Shown one piece after another: positions 50,294-62,967 of a stretch of 64,000 nucleotides of DNA. Each line of letters opens with the position of its first letter. Position 1 is the first letter of the stretch. Below the pieces are notes generated by a model. It did not search any database. It saw nothing but the letters and a program-made list of their open reading frames with translations, and was not told where the DNA came from. A program made the position numbers and the translations under genes. The DNA is from CAVPUA01 sp963828015 (GTDB lineage Bacteria > Actinomycetota > Actinomycetes > Mycobacteriales > Jatrophihabitantaceae): contig CAWHCD010000006.1 of NCBI GenBank assembly GCA_963828015.1, positions 310,001-374,000 on the forward strand, given 5' to 3'.

Positions 50294-50977
50294 ATGCTCA
50301 ACTACACCGATCGGAGCCGGGTGTTCATCGCGGGTTTCCCGTCCGAGCTGACCGCGACGAACTGCTGGGTACTCGCCCCCGCCGCGGGTGAGCAGTGCGT
50401 CATCATCGACCCGGGCATCGGGGTGGGGCCGCAGCTCGAGGAGATCATCACCGAGAACCGGCTGCACCCGGTGGCGGTGTTGCTGACCCACGGACATATC
50501 GATCACACGTTCTCGGTCGTACCGGTCTGCCAGGCGCGTGACGTACCGGCCTATATCCACGCCGAGGACCGCCGCCAACTGGCCGACCCGTGGTCGGGGC
50601 TCGGCACGCCGGTCGGATCGCCGATCATGGGCATTTCCGGCCTGACATTCGCCGAACCCGATGATGTCGTCCTCGTTCACGACCAGGACGAGGTGGCGCT
50701 GGCCGGCCTGCGCGTACGGGTCGAGCACGCGCCGGGGCACACGGCCGGTTCGGTGGTCTTCTGCGTCGACCAGACCATGTTCAGCGGGGATCTGCTGTTC
50801 GCCGGGTCGATCGGGCGCATGGATCTGCCGGGCGGTTCGACGGCGGCGATGAGCGAGTCGCTGCAGCGCGTCGTCCTGCCCAAGCCGGATGAGATGGTCG
50901 TGCACGCCGGGCACGGGCCGTCCACGACGATCGGCCGGGAGCGCGTGAGCAACCCCTACCTTCGAGGAGCGCAATGA
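50294..50977 (+). CDS. Metallo-beta-lactamase-fold hydrolase (glyoxalase II-like)
   Basis: A 227-aa MBL-fold protein. The metal motif THGHIDH (His66, His68, Asp70, His71), APGHTAGS and the late [19 protein letters not shown] are typical of hydroxyacylglutathione-hydrolase-like enzymes. In actinobacteria this hydrolase regularly precedes hisS; actual thiol ester substrate unknown. Stop overlaps hisS by 4 nt. Confidence 0.9.
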   Translation: MLNYTDRSRVFIAGFPSELTATNCWVLAPAAGEQCVIIDPGIGVGPQLEEIITENRLHPVAVLLTHGHIDHTFSVVPVCQARDVPAYIHAEDRRQLADPWSGLGTPVGSPIMGISGLTFAEPDDVVLVHDQDEVALAGLRVRVEHAPGHTAGSVVFCVDQTMFSGDLLFAGSIGRMDLPGGSTAAMSESLQRVVLPKPDEMVVHAGHGPSTTIGRERVSNPYLRGAQ

Positions 50978-52236
50978 CGAGCGCCGTCTCGGCCCCCAAG
51001 GGGGTGCTGGAGTACCTGCCGCCCCAGTCCGAACAGTTCGTCGCCGTCCGGGCCGCCCTGACGGCCCCGATCGAGGCCGCGGGCTATCGCTACGCCGAGC
51101 TGCCGGTGTTCGAGCACACCGAGCTGTTCGTGCGCGGGGTCGGGGAGTCGACCGACGTGGTCAGCAAGGAGATGTACACGTTCACCGATCGCGGTGGGCG
51201 TTCGCTGACCCTGCGCCCGGAACTCACCGCCGGGGTGATGCGGGCGGTGATCGAGCACGGCCTGGATCGCGGCCAGCTGCCGGTCAAGCTCTACACGGTC
51301 GGGGCGTGCTTTCGGGCCGAGCGTCCGCAGGCCGGCCGTGGTCGGCAGTTCTATCAGGTCAACGCCGAGGCGATCGGAGTCGACGACCCGGCCCTGGACG
51401 CCGAGGTTATTGCCATCGCCGACGCCGGCTACCGCGAGTTGGGCCTGCGCAGGTTCCGCCTCGACCTGACCTCGCTCGGCGACGACACGTGCCGCCCGGC
51501 CTATCGGGCCACGCTCAGCGCCTACCTGGACGGCCTGGACCTGGACGAGGCCACGCGGGCGCGGGCCCAGGTCAACCCGCTGCGGGTGCTGGACGACAAG
51601 CGGCCCGAACTACAGGCCGCGCTCGCCGCCGCCCCGTTGATGCTCGATCACCTCTGCGCCGACTGCGCGGCCCACTTCGCCGAAGTACGCGCCCACCTGG
51701 ACGCGCTCGGGGTGGCCTACGTCATCAACCCCCGGCTGGTGCGCGGGCTCGACTACTACACCAAGACGACGTTCGAGTTCGTCCACTCCGGGCTCGGGGC
51801 CCAGTCCGGCATGGGCGGCGGCGGTCGTTATGACGGGCTGATGGCCCAGCTCGGTGGCCAGCCGTTGTCGGGTATCGGCTTCGGCCTCGGCATCGACCGC
51901 ACGATCCTGGCGGCTCAGGCCGAGGGCCTTGATCTGGGTGACAGTGCCCGCGTCGACGTGTTCCTGGTGCCGCTGGGAGACGCGGCCCGTGCGCACTGCG
52001 TCGTCCTGGCCGGACAGCTGCGGGCAGCCGGCGTGCGCGTCGACCTGGCCTACGGCAGCCGTGGCCTCAAGGGGGCCATGAAGGGTGCTGATCGCTCGGG
52101 CGCGCGGTATGCCGTCGTCGTGGGCGACCGTGATCTCCAGGCCGGGCAGGCCCAGGTCAAGGACCTGCGCAGCACCGATCAGCTCGCCTACCCGCTCGAC
52201 TCGTTGGTGATGACCTTGAAGGAGAAAGTTTCGTGA
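50974..52236 (+). CDS. hisS: Histidine--tRNA ligase
   Basis: Class II aminoacyl-tRNA synthetase, 420 aa. Motif 2 [17 protein letters not shown], histidine-specific [14 protein letters not shown], motif 3 [27 protein letters not shown] and the C-terminal anticodon-binding domain are all present. ATG 50974. The stop overlaps the aspS GTG, with ribosome site GGAGAAAG inside hisS. Confidence 0.96.
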   Translation: MTSAVSAPKGVLEYLPPQSEQFVAVRAALTAPIEAAGYRYAELPVFEHTELFVRGVGESTDVVSKEMYTFTDRGGRSLTLRPELTAGVMRAVIEHGLDRGQLPVKLYTVGACFRAERPQAGRGRQFYQVNAEAIGVDDPALDAEVIAIADAGYRELGLRRFRLDLTSLGDDTCRPAYRATLSAYLDGLDLDEATRARAQVNPLRVLDDKRPELQAALAAAPLMLDHLCADCAAHFAEVRAHLDALGVAYVINPRLVRGLDYYTKTTFEFVHSGLGAQSGMGGGGRYDGLMAQLGGQPLSGIGFGLGIDRTILAAQAEGLDLGDSARVDVFLVPLGDAARAHCVVLAGQLRAAGVRVDLAYGSRGLKGAMKGADRSGARYAVVVGDRDLQAGQAQVKDLRSTDQLAYPLDSLVMTLKEKVS

Positions 52237-53987
52237 TCCGCACGCACGCCGCAGGAACGCTGCGAGCATCCGACGCCGGACTGACCGTGACCCTGACCGG
52301 GTGGGTCGGCAGCCGCCGCGACCACGGCGGCGTGGCGTTCATCGATCTGCGCGATGCCTCCGGCGTGGTGCAGGTCGTCGTCCGCGACGACGAGATCGCG
52401 CACGATCTGCGCAACGAGTGGTGTCTGGCGGTCACCGGCGAGGTGCGGGTACGCACTGAGGGCAACATCAACCCGCGTCTGGCCACCGGCGAGATCGAGG
52501 TCGTCGCCGCCGGTGTGGTGGTGCTCAACGAGTCCGCGCCGCTGCCGTTCCCGATCGATGAGACGTCCACGGTCGGTGAGGAGGCCCGGCTCAAGTACCG
52601 CTACCTCGATCTGCGGCGACCGGCGTCGGGCAATGCCCTGCGGCTGCGCAGCGAGGCCAACCGCCTGGCCCGCACCACGCTGCACGAGCAGGGCTTCGTC
52701 GAGATCGAGACGCCGACGCTGACCCGTTCCACGCCCGAAGGAGCCCGTGACTTCCTCGTTCCGGCCCGGCTGCAGCCCGGCAGCTGGTACGCCCTGCCGC
52801 AGTCACCGCAGCTGTTCAAGCAGCTGCTGATGGTCGGCGGGATGGAGCGCTACTACCAAATTGCCCGCTGCTATCGCGACGAGGACTTCCGGGCCGACCG
52901 CCAACCGGAGTTCACCCAGCTCGACATCGAGATGAGCTTCGTCGACCAGGACGACGTGATCGCCGTCGGTGAGTCGATCGTGCGCGCGCTCTGGAAATCG
53001 CTGGCCCAGCACGAGATTCCCGCACCGATTCCGCGGATGACCTACGAAGACGCGATGGCCCGCTACGGCTCGGACAAGCCCGACCTGCGCTTCGACCTGG
53101 AACTCACCGACGTCACCGCCTACTTCGCCCAGACGCCGTTTCGGGTCTTCCAGGCCGAGTACGTCGGCGCGGTCGTCATGGCCGGTGGCGCAGCGCAGCC
53201 GCGCAAGCAACTCGACGCCTGGCAGGAGTGGGCCAAGCAGCGCGGCGCGCGCGGACTGGCCTACGTGCTGATCGGTGAGGACGGTGAGCTCGGTGGACCG
53301 GTGGCCAAGAACCTCTCCGACGCCGAGCGAGCCGGACTGGCCCAGGCCGTGGGCGCCCAACCGGGCGACTGTGTGTTCTTCGCCGCCGACCGCGCGGCCA
53401 AGGCCCGGCCGCTGCTCGGGGCGGCCCGGGTCGAGATCGGGCGACGGCTGGAGCTGATCGACGAGAGCCAATGGTCGTTCCTGTGGGTGGTCGACGCGCC
53501 GCTGTTCGAGGCGGTGGCCGACAGCACCGACGTCGCGGTGGGAACCGGCGCCTGGACCGCGGTGCATCACGCGTTCACCTCGCCCAAGCCCGAGTTCTTC
53601 GACACCTTCGACACCGACCCCGGTTCGGCCCTGGCCTACGCCTACGACTTGGTCTGCAACGGCAACGAGATCGGTGGTGGCTCGATCCGTATCCACCGCG
53701 CCGACATTCAGCAGCGGGTGTTCGAGGTGATGGGCCTGGACGCGGAGCAGGCGCAGTCCAAGTTCGGCTTCCTGCTCGACGCCTTCGCGTTCGGGGCCCC
53801 GCCGCACGGCGGCATCGCGTTCGGCTGGGACCGGATCTGCGCGTTGCTCTCGCACACCGAGTCGATCCGCGACGTCATCGCCTTCCCCAAGACGGGTGGC
53901 GGGTTCGACCCGTTGACGGCGGCGCCGGCCCCGATCACCGCGGCGCAACGCAAGGAGGCCGGCGTCGACGCGGCGCCCCAGCCTTAG
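52233..53987 (+). CDS. aspS: Aspartate--tRNA(Asp/Asn) ligase
   Basis: Class IIb synthetase, 584 aa, with N-terminal OB anticodon-binding domain ([23 protein letters not shown]), catalytic core ([37 protein letters not shown]), the bacterial GAD insertion (about 285-420) and motif 3 [12 protein letters not shown]. Actinobacteria that lack asparaginyl-tRNA synthetase use a non-discriminating form; which form this is cannot be told here. Confidence 0.95.
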   Translation: MIRTHAAGTLRASDAGLTVTLTGWVGSRRDHGGVAFIDLRDASGVVQVVVRDDEIAHDLRNEWCLAVTGEVRVRTEGNINPRLATGEIEVVAAGVVVLNESAPLPFPIDETSTVGEEARLKYRYLDLRRPASGNALRLRSEANRLARTTLHEQGFVEIETPTLTRSTPEGARDFLVPARLQPGSWYALPQSPQLFKQLLMVGGMERYYQIARCYRDEDFRADRQPEFTQLDIEMSFVDQDDVIAVGESIVRALWKSLAQHEIPAPIPRMTYEDAMARYGSDKPDLRFDLELTDVTAYFAQTPFRVFQAEYVGAVVMAGGAAQPRKQLDAWQEWAKQRGARGLAYVLIGEDGELGGPVAKNLSDAERAGLAQAVGAQPGDCVFFAADRAAKARPLLGAARVEIGRRLELIDESQWSFLWVVDAPLFEAVADSTDVAVGTGAWTAVHHAFTSPKPEFFDTFDTDPGSALAYAYDLVCNGNEIGGGSIRIHRADIQQRVFEVMGLDAEQAQSKFGFLLDAFAFGAPPHGGIAFGWDRICALLSHTESIRDVIAFPKTGGGFDPLTAAPAPITAAQRKEAGVDAAPQP

Positions 53988-54030
53988 TCCGTCGCAGCGT
54001 TGGTCGGTCACCGCCGTCCGCGGGCGGTCC

Positions 54031-54036
54031 TAGGCT
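54031..54036 (+). promoter_or_regulatory. -10 element (TAGGCT) of rarA
   Basis: TAGGCT, 6 nt, then ATG 54043; leaderless layout. Confidence 0.45.
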
Positions 54037-54042
54037 GGCCGT

Positions 54043-55419
54043 ATGTCCGGACCCAGTCTCTTCGACCGCGATCCCGAGACGGTCGATCCCAACTCTCCGT
54101 TGGCGGCCCGGATGCGCCCCCGCACCCTCGACGAGGTCGTAGGCCAACAGCACCTGTTGGTCAGCGGTTCGCCGCTGCGGCGCCTGGTCGAGGGCGATTC
54201 GCCGATGTCGCTGATCCTGTTCGGCCCGCCGGGAACCGGCAAGACGACGCTCGCGCTCATCGTCGCCTCGGCGACCAACCGGCGCTTCGAGCAGCTGTCG
54301 GCCCTCAACGCCGGAGTGAAGGAAGTGCGGGCGGTCATCGAGTCGGCCAAGCGCGAGCTCAGCTTCAACGGCCGCCAGACCGTGCTCTTCATCGACGAGA
54401 TCCACCGCTTCTCCAAGACCCAGCAGGACTCCTTGCTGGGCGCGGTCGAGACTCGCACGGTGACCCTGGTGGCCGCGACCACCGAGAACCCGTTCTTCTC
54501 GATCGTCTCCCCGTTGTTGTCGCGCAGCCTGCTTCTCACCCTGGAACCACTGACCGACGCCGACATCGTGCGCCTGGTTGGCCGGGCCCTGACCGACGAA
54601 CGGGGCCTCGGCGGCAGCTTGACCCTGGACGAGGACGCGCTCGCCCACCTGGTCCGGATGTCGGACGGCGATGCCCGGCGGGCCCTGACCGCCCTCGAGG
54701 CGGCGGCCGGTACCGCCGCGGCCGCGGGTGCGGACGTGATCGACCTGCCCACGCTGGAGCAGGCGGTCGACACCGCGGCCGTGCGCTATGACCGCGACGG
54801 TGATCAGCACTACGACGTGATCAGTGCTTTCATCAAGTCCATCCGCGGTTCGGACGTCGACGCCGCTCTGCACTACCTGGCCCGCATGCTCGAGGCGGGC
54901 GAGGACGCGCGGTTCATCGCCCGCCGCCTGGTCGTGCTCGCCAGCGAGGACATCGGACTGGCCGATCCCACCGCGTTGCTGGCCGCGACCGCAGGCGCTC
55001 AGGTGGTCGCGCTGATCGGGATGCCCGAGGCGCGAATCAACCTGGCCCAGGTGGTGATCCATCTGGCGCTGGCGCCCAAGTCGAACGCGGTCATCAGCGC
55101 GATCGGTGCCGCCCAGGCCGACGTCAAGGCCGGCCGGGCCGGTGCGGTCCCACTGCCACTGCGCGACGGGCACTACCCCGGCGCGGCCAAGCTCGGGCAC
55201 GCGCAGCGTTACCACTACCCCCACGATGTCTCCGAAGGCATCGTGGCCCAGCAGTACCCGCCCGATGAGTTGGTCGGGCGCGACTATTACACCCCCAGCA
55301 CGCGTGGTGCCGAGCGCGAACTGGCGCAACGCCTGCCCCGCCTGCGGGCGGCCATCAGGGGGACGGATACCGCCACCGACGCCGCCCCGGACCAGATAGC
55401 CGACAGTGGCGCCGAATAG
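54043..55419 (+). CDS. rarA: Replication-associated recombination protein RarA (MgsA)
   Basis: AAA+ ATPase acting at stalled forks, related to clamp loaders and eukaryotic WRNIP1. It has 458 aa. Walker [13 protein letters not shown] (about residue 63), Walker [11 protein letters not shown], sensor 1 [11 protein letters not shown] and C-terminal MgsA domain ([19 protein letters not shown]). N-terminal [21 protein letters not shown] is characteristic. Confidence 0.95.
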   Translation: MSGPSLFDRDPETVDPNSPLAARMRPRTLDEVVGQQHLLVSGSPLRRLVEGDSPMSLILFGPPGTGKTTLALIVASATNRRFEQLSALNAGVKEVRAVIESAKRELSFNGRQTVLFIDEIHRFSKTQQDSLLGAVETRTVTLVAATTENPFFSIVSPLLSRSLLLTLEPLTDADIVRLVGRALTDERGLGGSLTLDEDALAHLVRMSDGDARRALTALEAAAGTAAAAGADVIDLPTLEQAVDTAAVRYDRDGDQHYDVISAFIKSIRGSDVDAALHYLARMLEAGEDARFIARRLVVLASEDIGLADPTALLAATAGAQVVALIGMPEARINLAQVVIHLALAPKSNAVISAIGAAQADVKAGRAGAVPLPLRDGHYPGAAKLGHAQRYHYPHDVSEGIVAQQYPPDELVGRDYYTPSTRGAERELAQRLPRLRAAIRGTDTATDAAPDQIADSGAE

Positions 55420-55435
55420 CGCGGCGCGCAACCGA

Positions 55436-55441
55436 TAGGCT
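55436..55441 (+). promoter_or_regulatory. -10 element (TAGGCT) for the DUF948-alaS operon
   Basis: TAGGCT about 36 nt before GTG 55477; the short leader holds a strong GGAGGAGG ribosome site (55463-55470). Confidence 0.4.
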
Positions 55442-55476
55442 CAGCAAGACGTCCATTCAGTAGGAGGAGGATCCGC

Positions 55477-55872
55477 GTGTCCGCAGGGGCGATCGCTGGG
55501 CTCATCGCGGCCGGCGCCTTCGTCGTGCTGGTGTTTTTCATTGCGTTCGCGCTGATCAAGCTCGGCAAGACCCTCGATGAGGCGACGCTGGCGATCCGCA
55601 AGACCAACGAGGGCGCGGCCCCGCTGCTCGAGAGCGCGCAGGTGACTCTGGCCACGGTGAACACGCAGCTGGAATCCCTCGATTCGGTCACCAAGGACGT
55701 CAGCGTGATGACCGCGAACGCCTCGGCGCTGACGTCGATCGCCACCAGCACTGTGGGCGGGCCGCTGATCAAGATGGCCTCCTTCTCCTACGGTGTGCGG
55801 CGCACGCTGGCCCGCAACCGCAAGCAAGCCGCCGCGGCCGACCGCCGCCGCCGTCGCCGGAGCGCCCGATGA
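55477..55872 (+). CDS. DUF948 membrane-anchored protein
   Basis: A 131-aa protein with one N-terminal membrane helix (about 4-26) and a coiled-coil-like body containing [26 protein letters not shown], typical of DUF948. The C terminus is strongly basic ([19 protein letters not shown]). Function unknown; the DUF948-DUF6167-alaS order is common in actinobacteria. The stop overlaps the next ATG. Confidence 0.85.
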   Translation: MSAGAIAGLIAAGAFVVLVFFIAFALIKLGKTLDEATLAIRKTNEGAAPLLESAQVTLATVNTQLESLDSVTKDVSVMTANASALTSIATSTVGGPLIKMASFSYGVRRTLARNRKQAAAADRRRRRRSAR

Positions 55873-56125
55873 GGCGCCTGTTCTGGCTCGCTCTCGGCGT
55901 CACTCTGGGCGTCCTGGCCTTCCGCAAGCTCACCCAGGCCGCGGAGCGCCTTACCCCCACCGGCATCTCGAAGAGCATCGGCGCGGGCCTGTCCGACCTG
56001 GCCGAGAGCATCGGCGAGTTCAGCGCCGACGTGCGGGCCGCGATGCACGAGCGCGAAGCCGAACTGCGGCAGGCGGTCGGAATCGAGGACGACGGCACGC
56101 CGACGCTGGCCAACCGGCCGCCTCG

Positions 56126-56129
<4 letters not shown>
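55869..56129 (+). CDS. DUF6167-like small protein
   Basis: An 86-aa protein: N-terminal hydrophobic helix ([18 protein letters not shown]), then an amphipathic helix with [22 protein letters not shown]. It resembles the actinobacterial DUF6167 family found upstream of alaS. It overlaps both neighbours by 4 nt. Function unknown. Confidence 0.78.
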
Positions 56130-58825
<2,696 letters not shown>

Positions 58826-58828
58826 CCC

Positions 58829-59266
58829 GTGAGCGACCGCATCGGCGTCTGGTTGGGCGTTGACGTCGGCACGGTCCGGGTCGGGGTGGCCCGCAGCGAT
58901 CCATACGGGCTCATCGCCTCGCCGGTGGCGACGCTGGTCCGCAACGCGGCAAGCGGGTCCGATCTCGAGGCGATCGTCGCGCTTGTCGTAGACGAGGATG
59001 TTGCCGGAGTTGTCGTCGGACTGCCGATCACCCTGGCCGGTCGCGAGGGTTCCTCAGCTGAGATGGCGCGAAGTTATGCAGGTGATTTAGCCTCCCGTAT
59101 CGCCCCAATTCCGGTGGAGCTGATCGACGAGAGGCTCAGTACGGTCAGCGCGCAGCGTACGCTCGCCAGTCGTGGTATTCGTGGAAAGGCGGGGCGGGCC
59201 GTCGTCGATCAGGCGGCCGCGGTCGTGCTGCTCCAGCACTGGTTGGACAGCCGGCGCTCGGCCTGA
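58829..59266 (+). CDS. ruvX: Holliday junction resolvase-like / pre-16S rRNA nuclease YqgF
   Basis: A 145-aa RNase H-fold protein of the YqgF/RuvX family, which processes the 5' end of 16S rRNA in E. coli. LGVDVGTVRVGVARSDP at residue 8, VVGLPITLAGREGSSAEMA and VELIDERLSTVSAQRTL carry the conserved acids. GTG 58829, 3 nt after alaS; order alaS-ruvX-mltG-aroE is classical. Confidence 0.94.
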   Translation: MSDRIGVWLGVDVGTVRVGVARSDPYGLIASPVATLVRNAASGSDLEAIVALVVDEDVAGVVVGLPITLAGREGSSAEMARSYAGDLASRIAPIPVELIDERLSTVSAQRTLASRGIRGKAGRAVVDQAAAVVLLQHWLDSRRSA

Positions 59267-59320
59267 GCGCCCCATGGTGAACGCCGCCTGGCCGCGGCCA
59301 CAAGGATGGAGTTTGGGCGG

Positions 59321-60541
59321 GTGAGCTTCGACGTCGACGAGTCGGAGTACCCCGATTCCGGCGACCCCCATGTGCTGCTGTTCGGCGAGGAGCCGCACGA
59401 GGACGAGGCCGTCGGCCCGGACCAGTCGACCGGGGGGCCGTATGCGCCGTCGTCTCGCTCCCGCCGCCGTGGCGCCCAACGGCGCGTCCGGCGCCGGCGT
59501 TTCTTCGCCGTGCTGATCGTGTTGGTGCTGGCCGCGGCCGGCCTCACCGCGGTGTTGATCTTCAACGGCGGTTCCTCGTCCAAGGACTACAGCGGCTCGG
59601 GCACCGGCTCGGTCACGATTCAGGTGCAGCAGGGCGACGGCATCGACGCGATCGGCCAGACGTTGACCCACGCGGGGGTCGTCGGTTCGGTCAACGCGTT
59701 TCGCACGGCCGCTGCCGCCAACAGCAACTCCAGCAACATCGCGCCGGGTTACTACAAGCTGCGCAAGCGCATGTCGGCCAGCTCGGCCCTTGACCTGTTG
59801 CTCAACCCGGCTTCGGCGGTGAACACGAACGTCGTGATCCCGGAAGGCCTGATCGAGAAGGAGATCGTGGCCAAGCTGGCCACCGCGCTCGGCCTGAGCA
59901 CCGCCACGGTTCAGCAAGCCGCCGACAAGGGCGTAGAACTCGCCCCTGGTGGGTACGCGCCGACCTCGGGTTCGCTCAAGACGCTCGAGGGATTCCTGTA
60001 CCCGGCGACGTATCAGTTCGATCCGGGGACCACGGCCGATGACGCGATCGAGATCCTGGTCGCCCGCTACGTCGCCGAGGACCGCCAGCTCGGCTTTGCC
60101 TCTGCGGCGGTCAAGATGGGCATCACGCCCTACGCCGCACTGACCATCGCCTCGATTGCCCAGGCCGAGGTCAAGTTCGCTGATGACTCCGGGAAGGTGG
60201 CCCGAGTCATCCTCAACCGGCTGGCCGCGGGCATGCCGCTGCAGATCGATGCGACGAGTGCCTACGCGGCCAAGATGCAGGGCCTCGACCCGGCCAAGGT
60301 CGTCTACGCCACGCTGGTCAGTCCGTACAACACCTACCTCAACAAGGGGCTGCCGCCGACGCCGATCGGTAGTCCGGGCGAGACGTCGATGACCGGCGCG
60401 GTGAATCCGCCGGCCGGGACCTGGCTGTACTACGTGAATGACGACGCGGCCGGACACCTCGGCTTCTACAGCGACCAGGCCGACTTCACCGCCGCTCAGC
60501 AGAAGTGCTACGCCAACAACTGGGGTTGTGCGGCCCCGTGA
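59321..60541 (+). CDS. mltG: Endolytic murein transglycosylase MltG
   Basis: Terminates or releases nascent glycan strands at the membrane. 406 aa: acidic cytosolic N terminus, basic stretch, TM helix at about 62-82, LysM-like and YceG domains. LEGFLYPATYQF and the catalytic Glu in IASIAQAEVKFADDSGKVARVILNRL are present; INPPAGTWLYYVN-like end is typical. GTG 59321 is preferred over ATG 59306, since GGAG lies 9 nt before it while ATG 59306 has no usable ribosome site. The stop overlaps aroE. Confidence 0.93.
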   Translation: MSFDVDESEYPDSGDPHVLLFGEEPHEDEAVGPDQSTGGPYAPSSRSRRRGAQRRVRRRRFFAVLIVLVLAAAGLTAVLIFNGGSSSKDYSGSGTGSVTIQVQQGDGIDAIGQTLTHAGVVGSVNAFRTAAAANSNSSNIAPGYYKLRKRMSASSALDLLLNPASAVNTNVVIPEGLIEKEIVAKLATALGLSTATVQQAADKGVELAPGGYAPTSGSLKTLEGFLYPATYQFDPGTTADDAIEILVARYVAEDRQLGFASAAVKMGITPYAALTIASIAQAEVKFADDSGKVARVILNRLAAGMPLQIDATSAYAAKMQGLDPAKVVYATLVSPYNTYLNKGLPPTPIGSPGETSMTGAVNPPAGTWLYYVNDDAAGHLGFYSDQADFTAAQQKCYANNWGCAAP

Positions 60542-61353
60542 GGCACGCGGCGGTACTTGGTCGCCCGATAACGCATTCACTGTCTCCCGTCCTGCATCGC
60601 GCGGCGTACGCCGCCCTCGGCCTGGACTGGACGTATGAGGCCATCGACTGCGGCGTGGACGAACTCCCCGGTGTGCTGAGTACCCGCGGGGACTGGGCCG
60701 GATTCTCGTGCACGATGCCGTTGAAGCGCGCCCTGCTCGACGTTGCCGTCTCGGTGGACCCGCTGGCCGCGACGATCGGCGCCGCCAACACCCTGACGCC
60801 CGTGCCCGGCGGCTGGCACGCGTCGACGACCGATGTCGCCGGGCTGATCGGCGCACTGGTCGAGAGCCGGGTGCAGCCGGGCACGGCGCTGCTGCTGGGC
60901 GCGGGCGGGACGGCCCAGAATGCGCTCGCGGCGCTGAGCTCGCTCGACCTGGCCCAGATCGAGGTCGCCGTTCGGGACGTGAGCCGCACGGCCGAGTTGC
61001 GCGCGTGCGCCGACCGGCTCGGGATCGGTCTCAGCGTGCGCGACTTCGGCGCCGCCAACTTCGACGCCGACCTGATCGTCTCGACGTTGCCCAGTGGGGC
61101 CGCCGACCCGTTCGCCGCCCGGAAGTGGCGGTCGGACCAGGCGTTGCTCGACGTCGTCTACGACCCGTGGCCGACCGCGCTGGCGGCTGCCTTCCAGCGG
61201 GCAGGGGCGACGGTGGTCAGCGGCGCCTGCATGCTGTTGCACCAGGCGGCGGCCCAGGTCCACCTGATGACCGGACAGCACCCACCCCTCGAGGCGATGC
61301 GGGCGGCACTTCCCCCGGGCGTGCTGGGGAGCACGACCAGCACGGCGGGCTAG
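60538..61353 (+). CDS. aroE: Shikimate dehydrogenase
   Basis: NADPH-dependent reduction of 3-dehydroshikimate. 271 aa. Substrate site PITHSLSPVLHRAAY (Ser pair) at about residue 10, GFSCTMPLKRAL where the usual NVTxPxK reads SCTMPLK with the catalytic Lys, NTLTP, and LLGAGGTAQNAL for the cofactor. GTG 60538 overlaps mltG by 4 nt. aroC follows 2.3 kb later. Confidence 0.93.
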   Translation: MRHAAVLGRPITHSLSPVLHRAAYAALGLDWTYEAIDCGVDELPGVLSTRGDWAGFSCTMPLKRALLDVAVSVDPLAATIGAANTLTPVPGGWHASTTDVAGLIGALVESRVQPGTALLLGAGGTAQNALAALSSLDLAQIEVAVRDVSRTAELRACADRLGIGLSVRDFGAANFDADLIVSTLPSGAADPFAARKWRSDQALLDVVYDPWPTALAAAFQRAGATVVSGACMLLHQAAAQVHLMTGQHPPLEAMRAALPPGVLGSTTSTAG

Positions 61354-61360
61354 CGGCACC

Positions 61361-61366
61361 TAGGGT
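61361..61366 (+). promoter_or_regulatory. -10 element (TAGGGT) of fdhD
   Basis: TAGGGT, 6 nt, then ATG 61373; leaderless layout, so fdhD is a separate unit from aroE. Confidence 0.4.
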
Positions 61367-61372
61367 GGGGAC

Positions 61373-62164
61373 ATGAGTTCGATGGTCACCCGACGTGCGA
61401 TCGTGCGGGTACGCGCGGACGAGCAGTCCAACGTCGCGGACGAACTGGCCGTCGAAGCGCCGCTCGTGCTGGCATTGGACGGTGAGGTGCTGGCCACGCT
61501 GATGCGCACGCCGGGGCATGACCTCGAGCTGGCCGCGGGCTGGCTGGTCGTCGAGTCGGGGGTCCGGGCCGCGGCCGACGTCCGGCAACTGCGGGCCTGC
61601 TGGGAGGACGAGACCGACCGGGTGCACGTGACCCTCGCCGACGGGGTACGCGCGCCCCGACCGCGGGCCTACCTCACGTCGGCCGCCTGCGGCGTGTGCA
61701 GCGCGGACCTGCTCGACTTGAGCCCGTTGTCGACGAGCGCGCCGCACTCTCCGGGCTGGACGGTCCCCGCCGCCACGCTGACCGCCCTGCCCGAGCTGAT
61801 GCGCCCGCTGCAGCGCGCCTTCGCCCGCACCGGTGGCCTGCACGCTGCCGCGCTGGCCAGCGCCGCGGGCGAGTTGCGCCACGTGCGCGAGGACATCGGC
61901 CGCCACAACGCCGTCGACAAGGTGATCGGGCGGGCCCTGTTCGACGATGCGCTGCCGGCGACCGACCTGCTGCTCGTCGTCAGCGGCCGGGTGTCCTTCG
62001 AGATCGTGCAGAAGGCGGTCGCCGCCGGAGTGGCGGGCATCGTCGCGGTCTCGGCGCCCTCCAGCCTGGCCGTGGATCTGTGTCGCGCGCAGGGCCTGCT
62101 GCTGGCCGGGCTGTCCCGTGACGGGCGCTGCAACCTGTACTCCGGCGCGGAGCTAGTCGCCTGA
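61373..62164 (+). CDS. fdhD: Formate dehydrogenase accessory sulfurtransferase FdhD
   Basis: Passes sulfur from cysteine desulfurase to the molybdenum cofactor of formate dehydrogenase. 263 aa. The catalytic CGVC loop is at about residues 103-106 (TSAACGVCSADLL); HVREDIGRHNAVDKVIGRAL and LLVVSGRVSFEIVQKA complete the family signature. No formate dehydrogenase gene is in the window. Its last 12 nt overlap the convergent DUF6457 gene. Confidence 0.95.
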   Translation: MSSMVTRRAIVRVRADEQSNVADELAVEAPLVLALDGEVLATLMRTPGHDLELAAGWLVVESGVRAAADVRQLRACWEDETDRVHVTLADGVRAPRPRAYLTSAACGVCSADLLDLSPLSTSAPHSPGWTVPAATLTALPELMRPLQRAFARTGGLHAAALASAAGELRHVREDIGRHNAVDKVIGRALFDDALPATDLLLVVSGRVSFEIVQKAVAAGVAGIVAVSAPSSLAVDLCRAQGLLLAGLSRDGRCNLYSGAELVA

Positions 62165-62401
62165 GGCGTGGCCCAACGCCAGCCGCTGAGCCACGTCGGC
62201 TGCCGCTCGGATCGCGTTCGCATCACCGCCGTTGGCACCCGCGACCAGGCCGACCAGGAACGTGGTCAGTGGGGCGGCTGGGCGGGCCACACTGTGTGCC
62301 GCGTCGCGGGCCACGTCCAGCAGCAGGTCCACGTCGACTACGGCCGGGTCGATCCCGAGCGCGGCCCCCAGTTGCGCCAGCCACGCGTCCAGTTCGGTCA
62401 T
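62153..62401 (-). CDS. DUF6457 protein
   Basis: An 82-aa acidic, all-helical protein (MTELDAWLAQLGAALGIDP, LLLDVARDAAHSVARPAAPLTTFLVG) matching the actinobacterial DUF6457 family. Its ATG overlaps the mobA stop by 4 nt, so it is translated with mobA, and it ends inside the fdhD 3' end. Function not known; the context points to the molybdenum cofactor. Confidence 0.83.
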   Translation of the reverse strand: MTELDAWLAQLGAALGIDPAVVDVDLLLDVARDAAHSVARPAAPLTTFLVGLVAGANGGDANAIRAAADVAQRLALGHASGD

Positions 62402-62943
62402 GTCTGCGATCCTCTCGCCCGTTCGATCTCCGGCCAGGTATCGCAGTCGCGGCCCCAGCCCTGCTCATCGATCACCGGTACCCACGGCAGCGGTTCGATC
62501 AGGCTGCGCATGGACGGGCCGCACTCGGCCAAGCCGGCGCGCAATGCCCCGGTGCGCCAGGCCGCCGCCAGGTAGTTCGGCCGGTCGTCAGTGACCAGTA
62601 GGGCCAACGGAGCCGGACCGAGGCGCCCGAGCAACTCGGCCACGGCCGGCCCGATGTCGGGCAGGTCCGCGGCCAGCACGAGCACGACGTCGGCGGTGAC
62701 GGCGTCGATGCCGGCCCGCAGCGCTGCGACCGGTCCGCCCCCCGGCGGATCCTCCTGCCGCCAGGTGACGTTGCCCAGGTGCGGCCGCGTCGGCCCCACG
62801 ACGACCACCTGGCGCGCCCCGCTCACCGCGTCGAGCACGTGGGCAAGCATCGGCCGGCCGCGGACCTCGACGAGCGGCTTGTCGGCCCCGTCCAGGCGCC
62901 GGGCCGACCCGCCGGCCAGCACGATGGCATCGAAGCTGATCAC
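62398..62943 (-). CDS. mobA: Molybdenum cofactor guanylyltransferase
   Basis: Adds GMP to molybdopterin to make the MGD cofactor used by formate dehydrogenase and other DMSO-reductase-type enzymes. 181 aa, nucleotidyltransferase fold: IVLAGGSARRLDGADKPLVEV at residue 5, GGGPVAALRAG near 70 and the metal-binding VLVLAADLPDI near 90. GTG 62943; divergent from the prepilin peptidase gene by 24 nt. Confidence 0.92.
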   Translation of the reverse strand: MISFDAIVLAGGSARRLDGADKPLVEVRGRPMLAHVLDAVSGARQVVVVGPTRPHLGNVTWRQEDPPGGGPVAALRAGIDAVTADVVLVLAADLPDIGPAVAELLGRLGPAPLALLVTDDRPNYLAAAWRTGALRAGLAECGPSMRSLIEPLPWVPVIDEQGWGRDCDTWPEIERARGSQT

Positions 62944-62953
62944 GGCCCCACCG

Positions 62954-62959
62954 TAAGCT
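62954..62959 (+). promoter_or_regulatory. -10 element (TAAGCT) of the prepilin peptidase gene
   Basis: TAAGCT, 8 nt, then ATG 62968; it sits in the 24-nt gap to the divergent mobA. Confidence 0.35.
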
Positions 62960-62967
62960 GCACAGCC

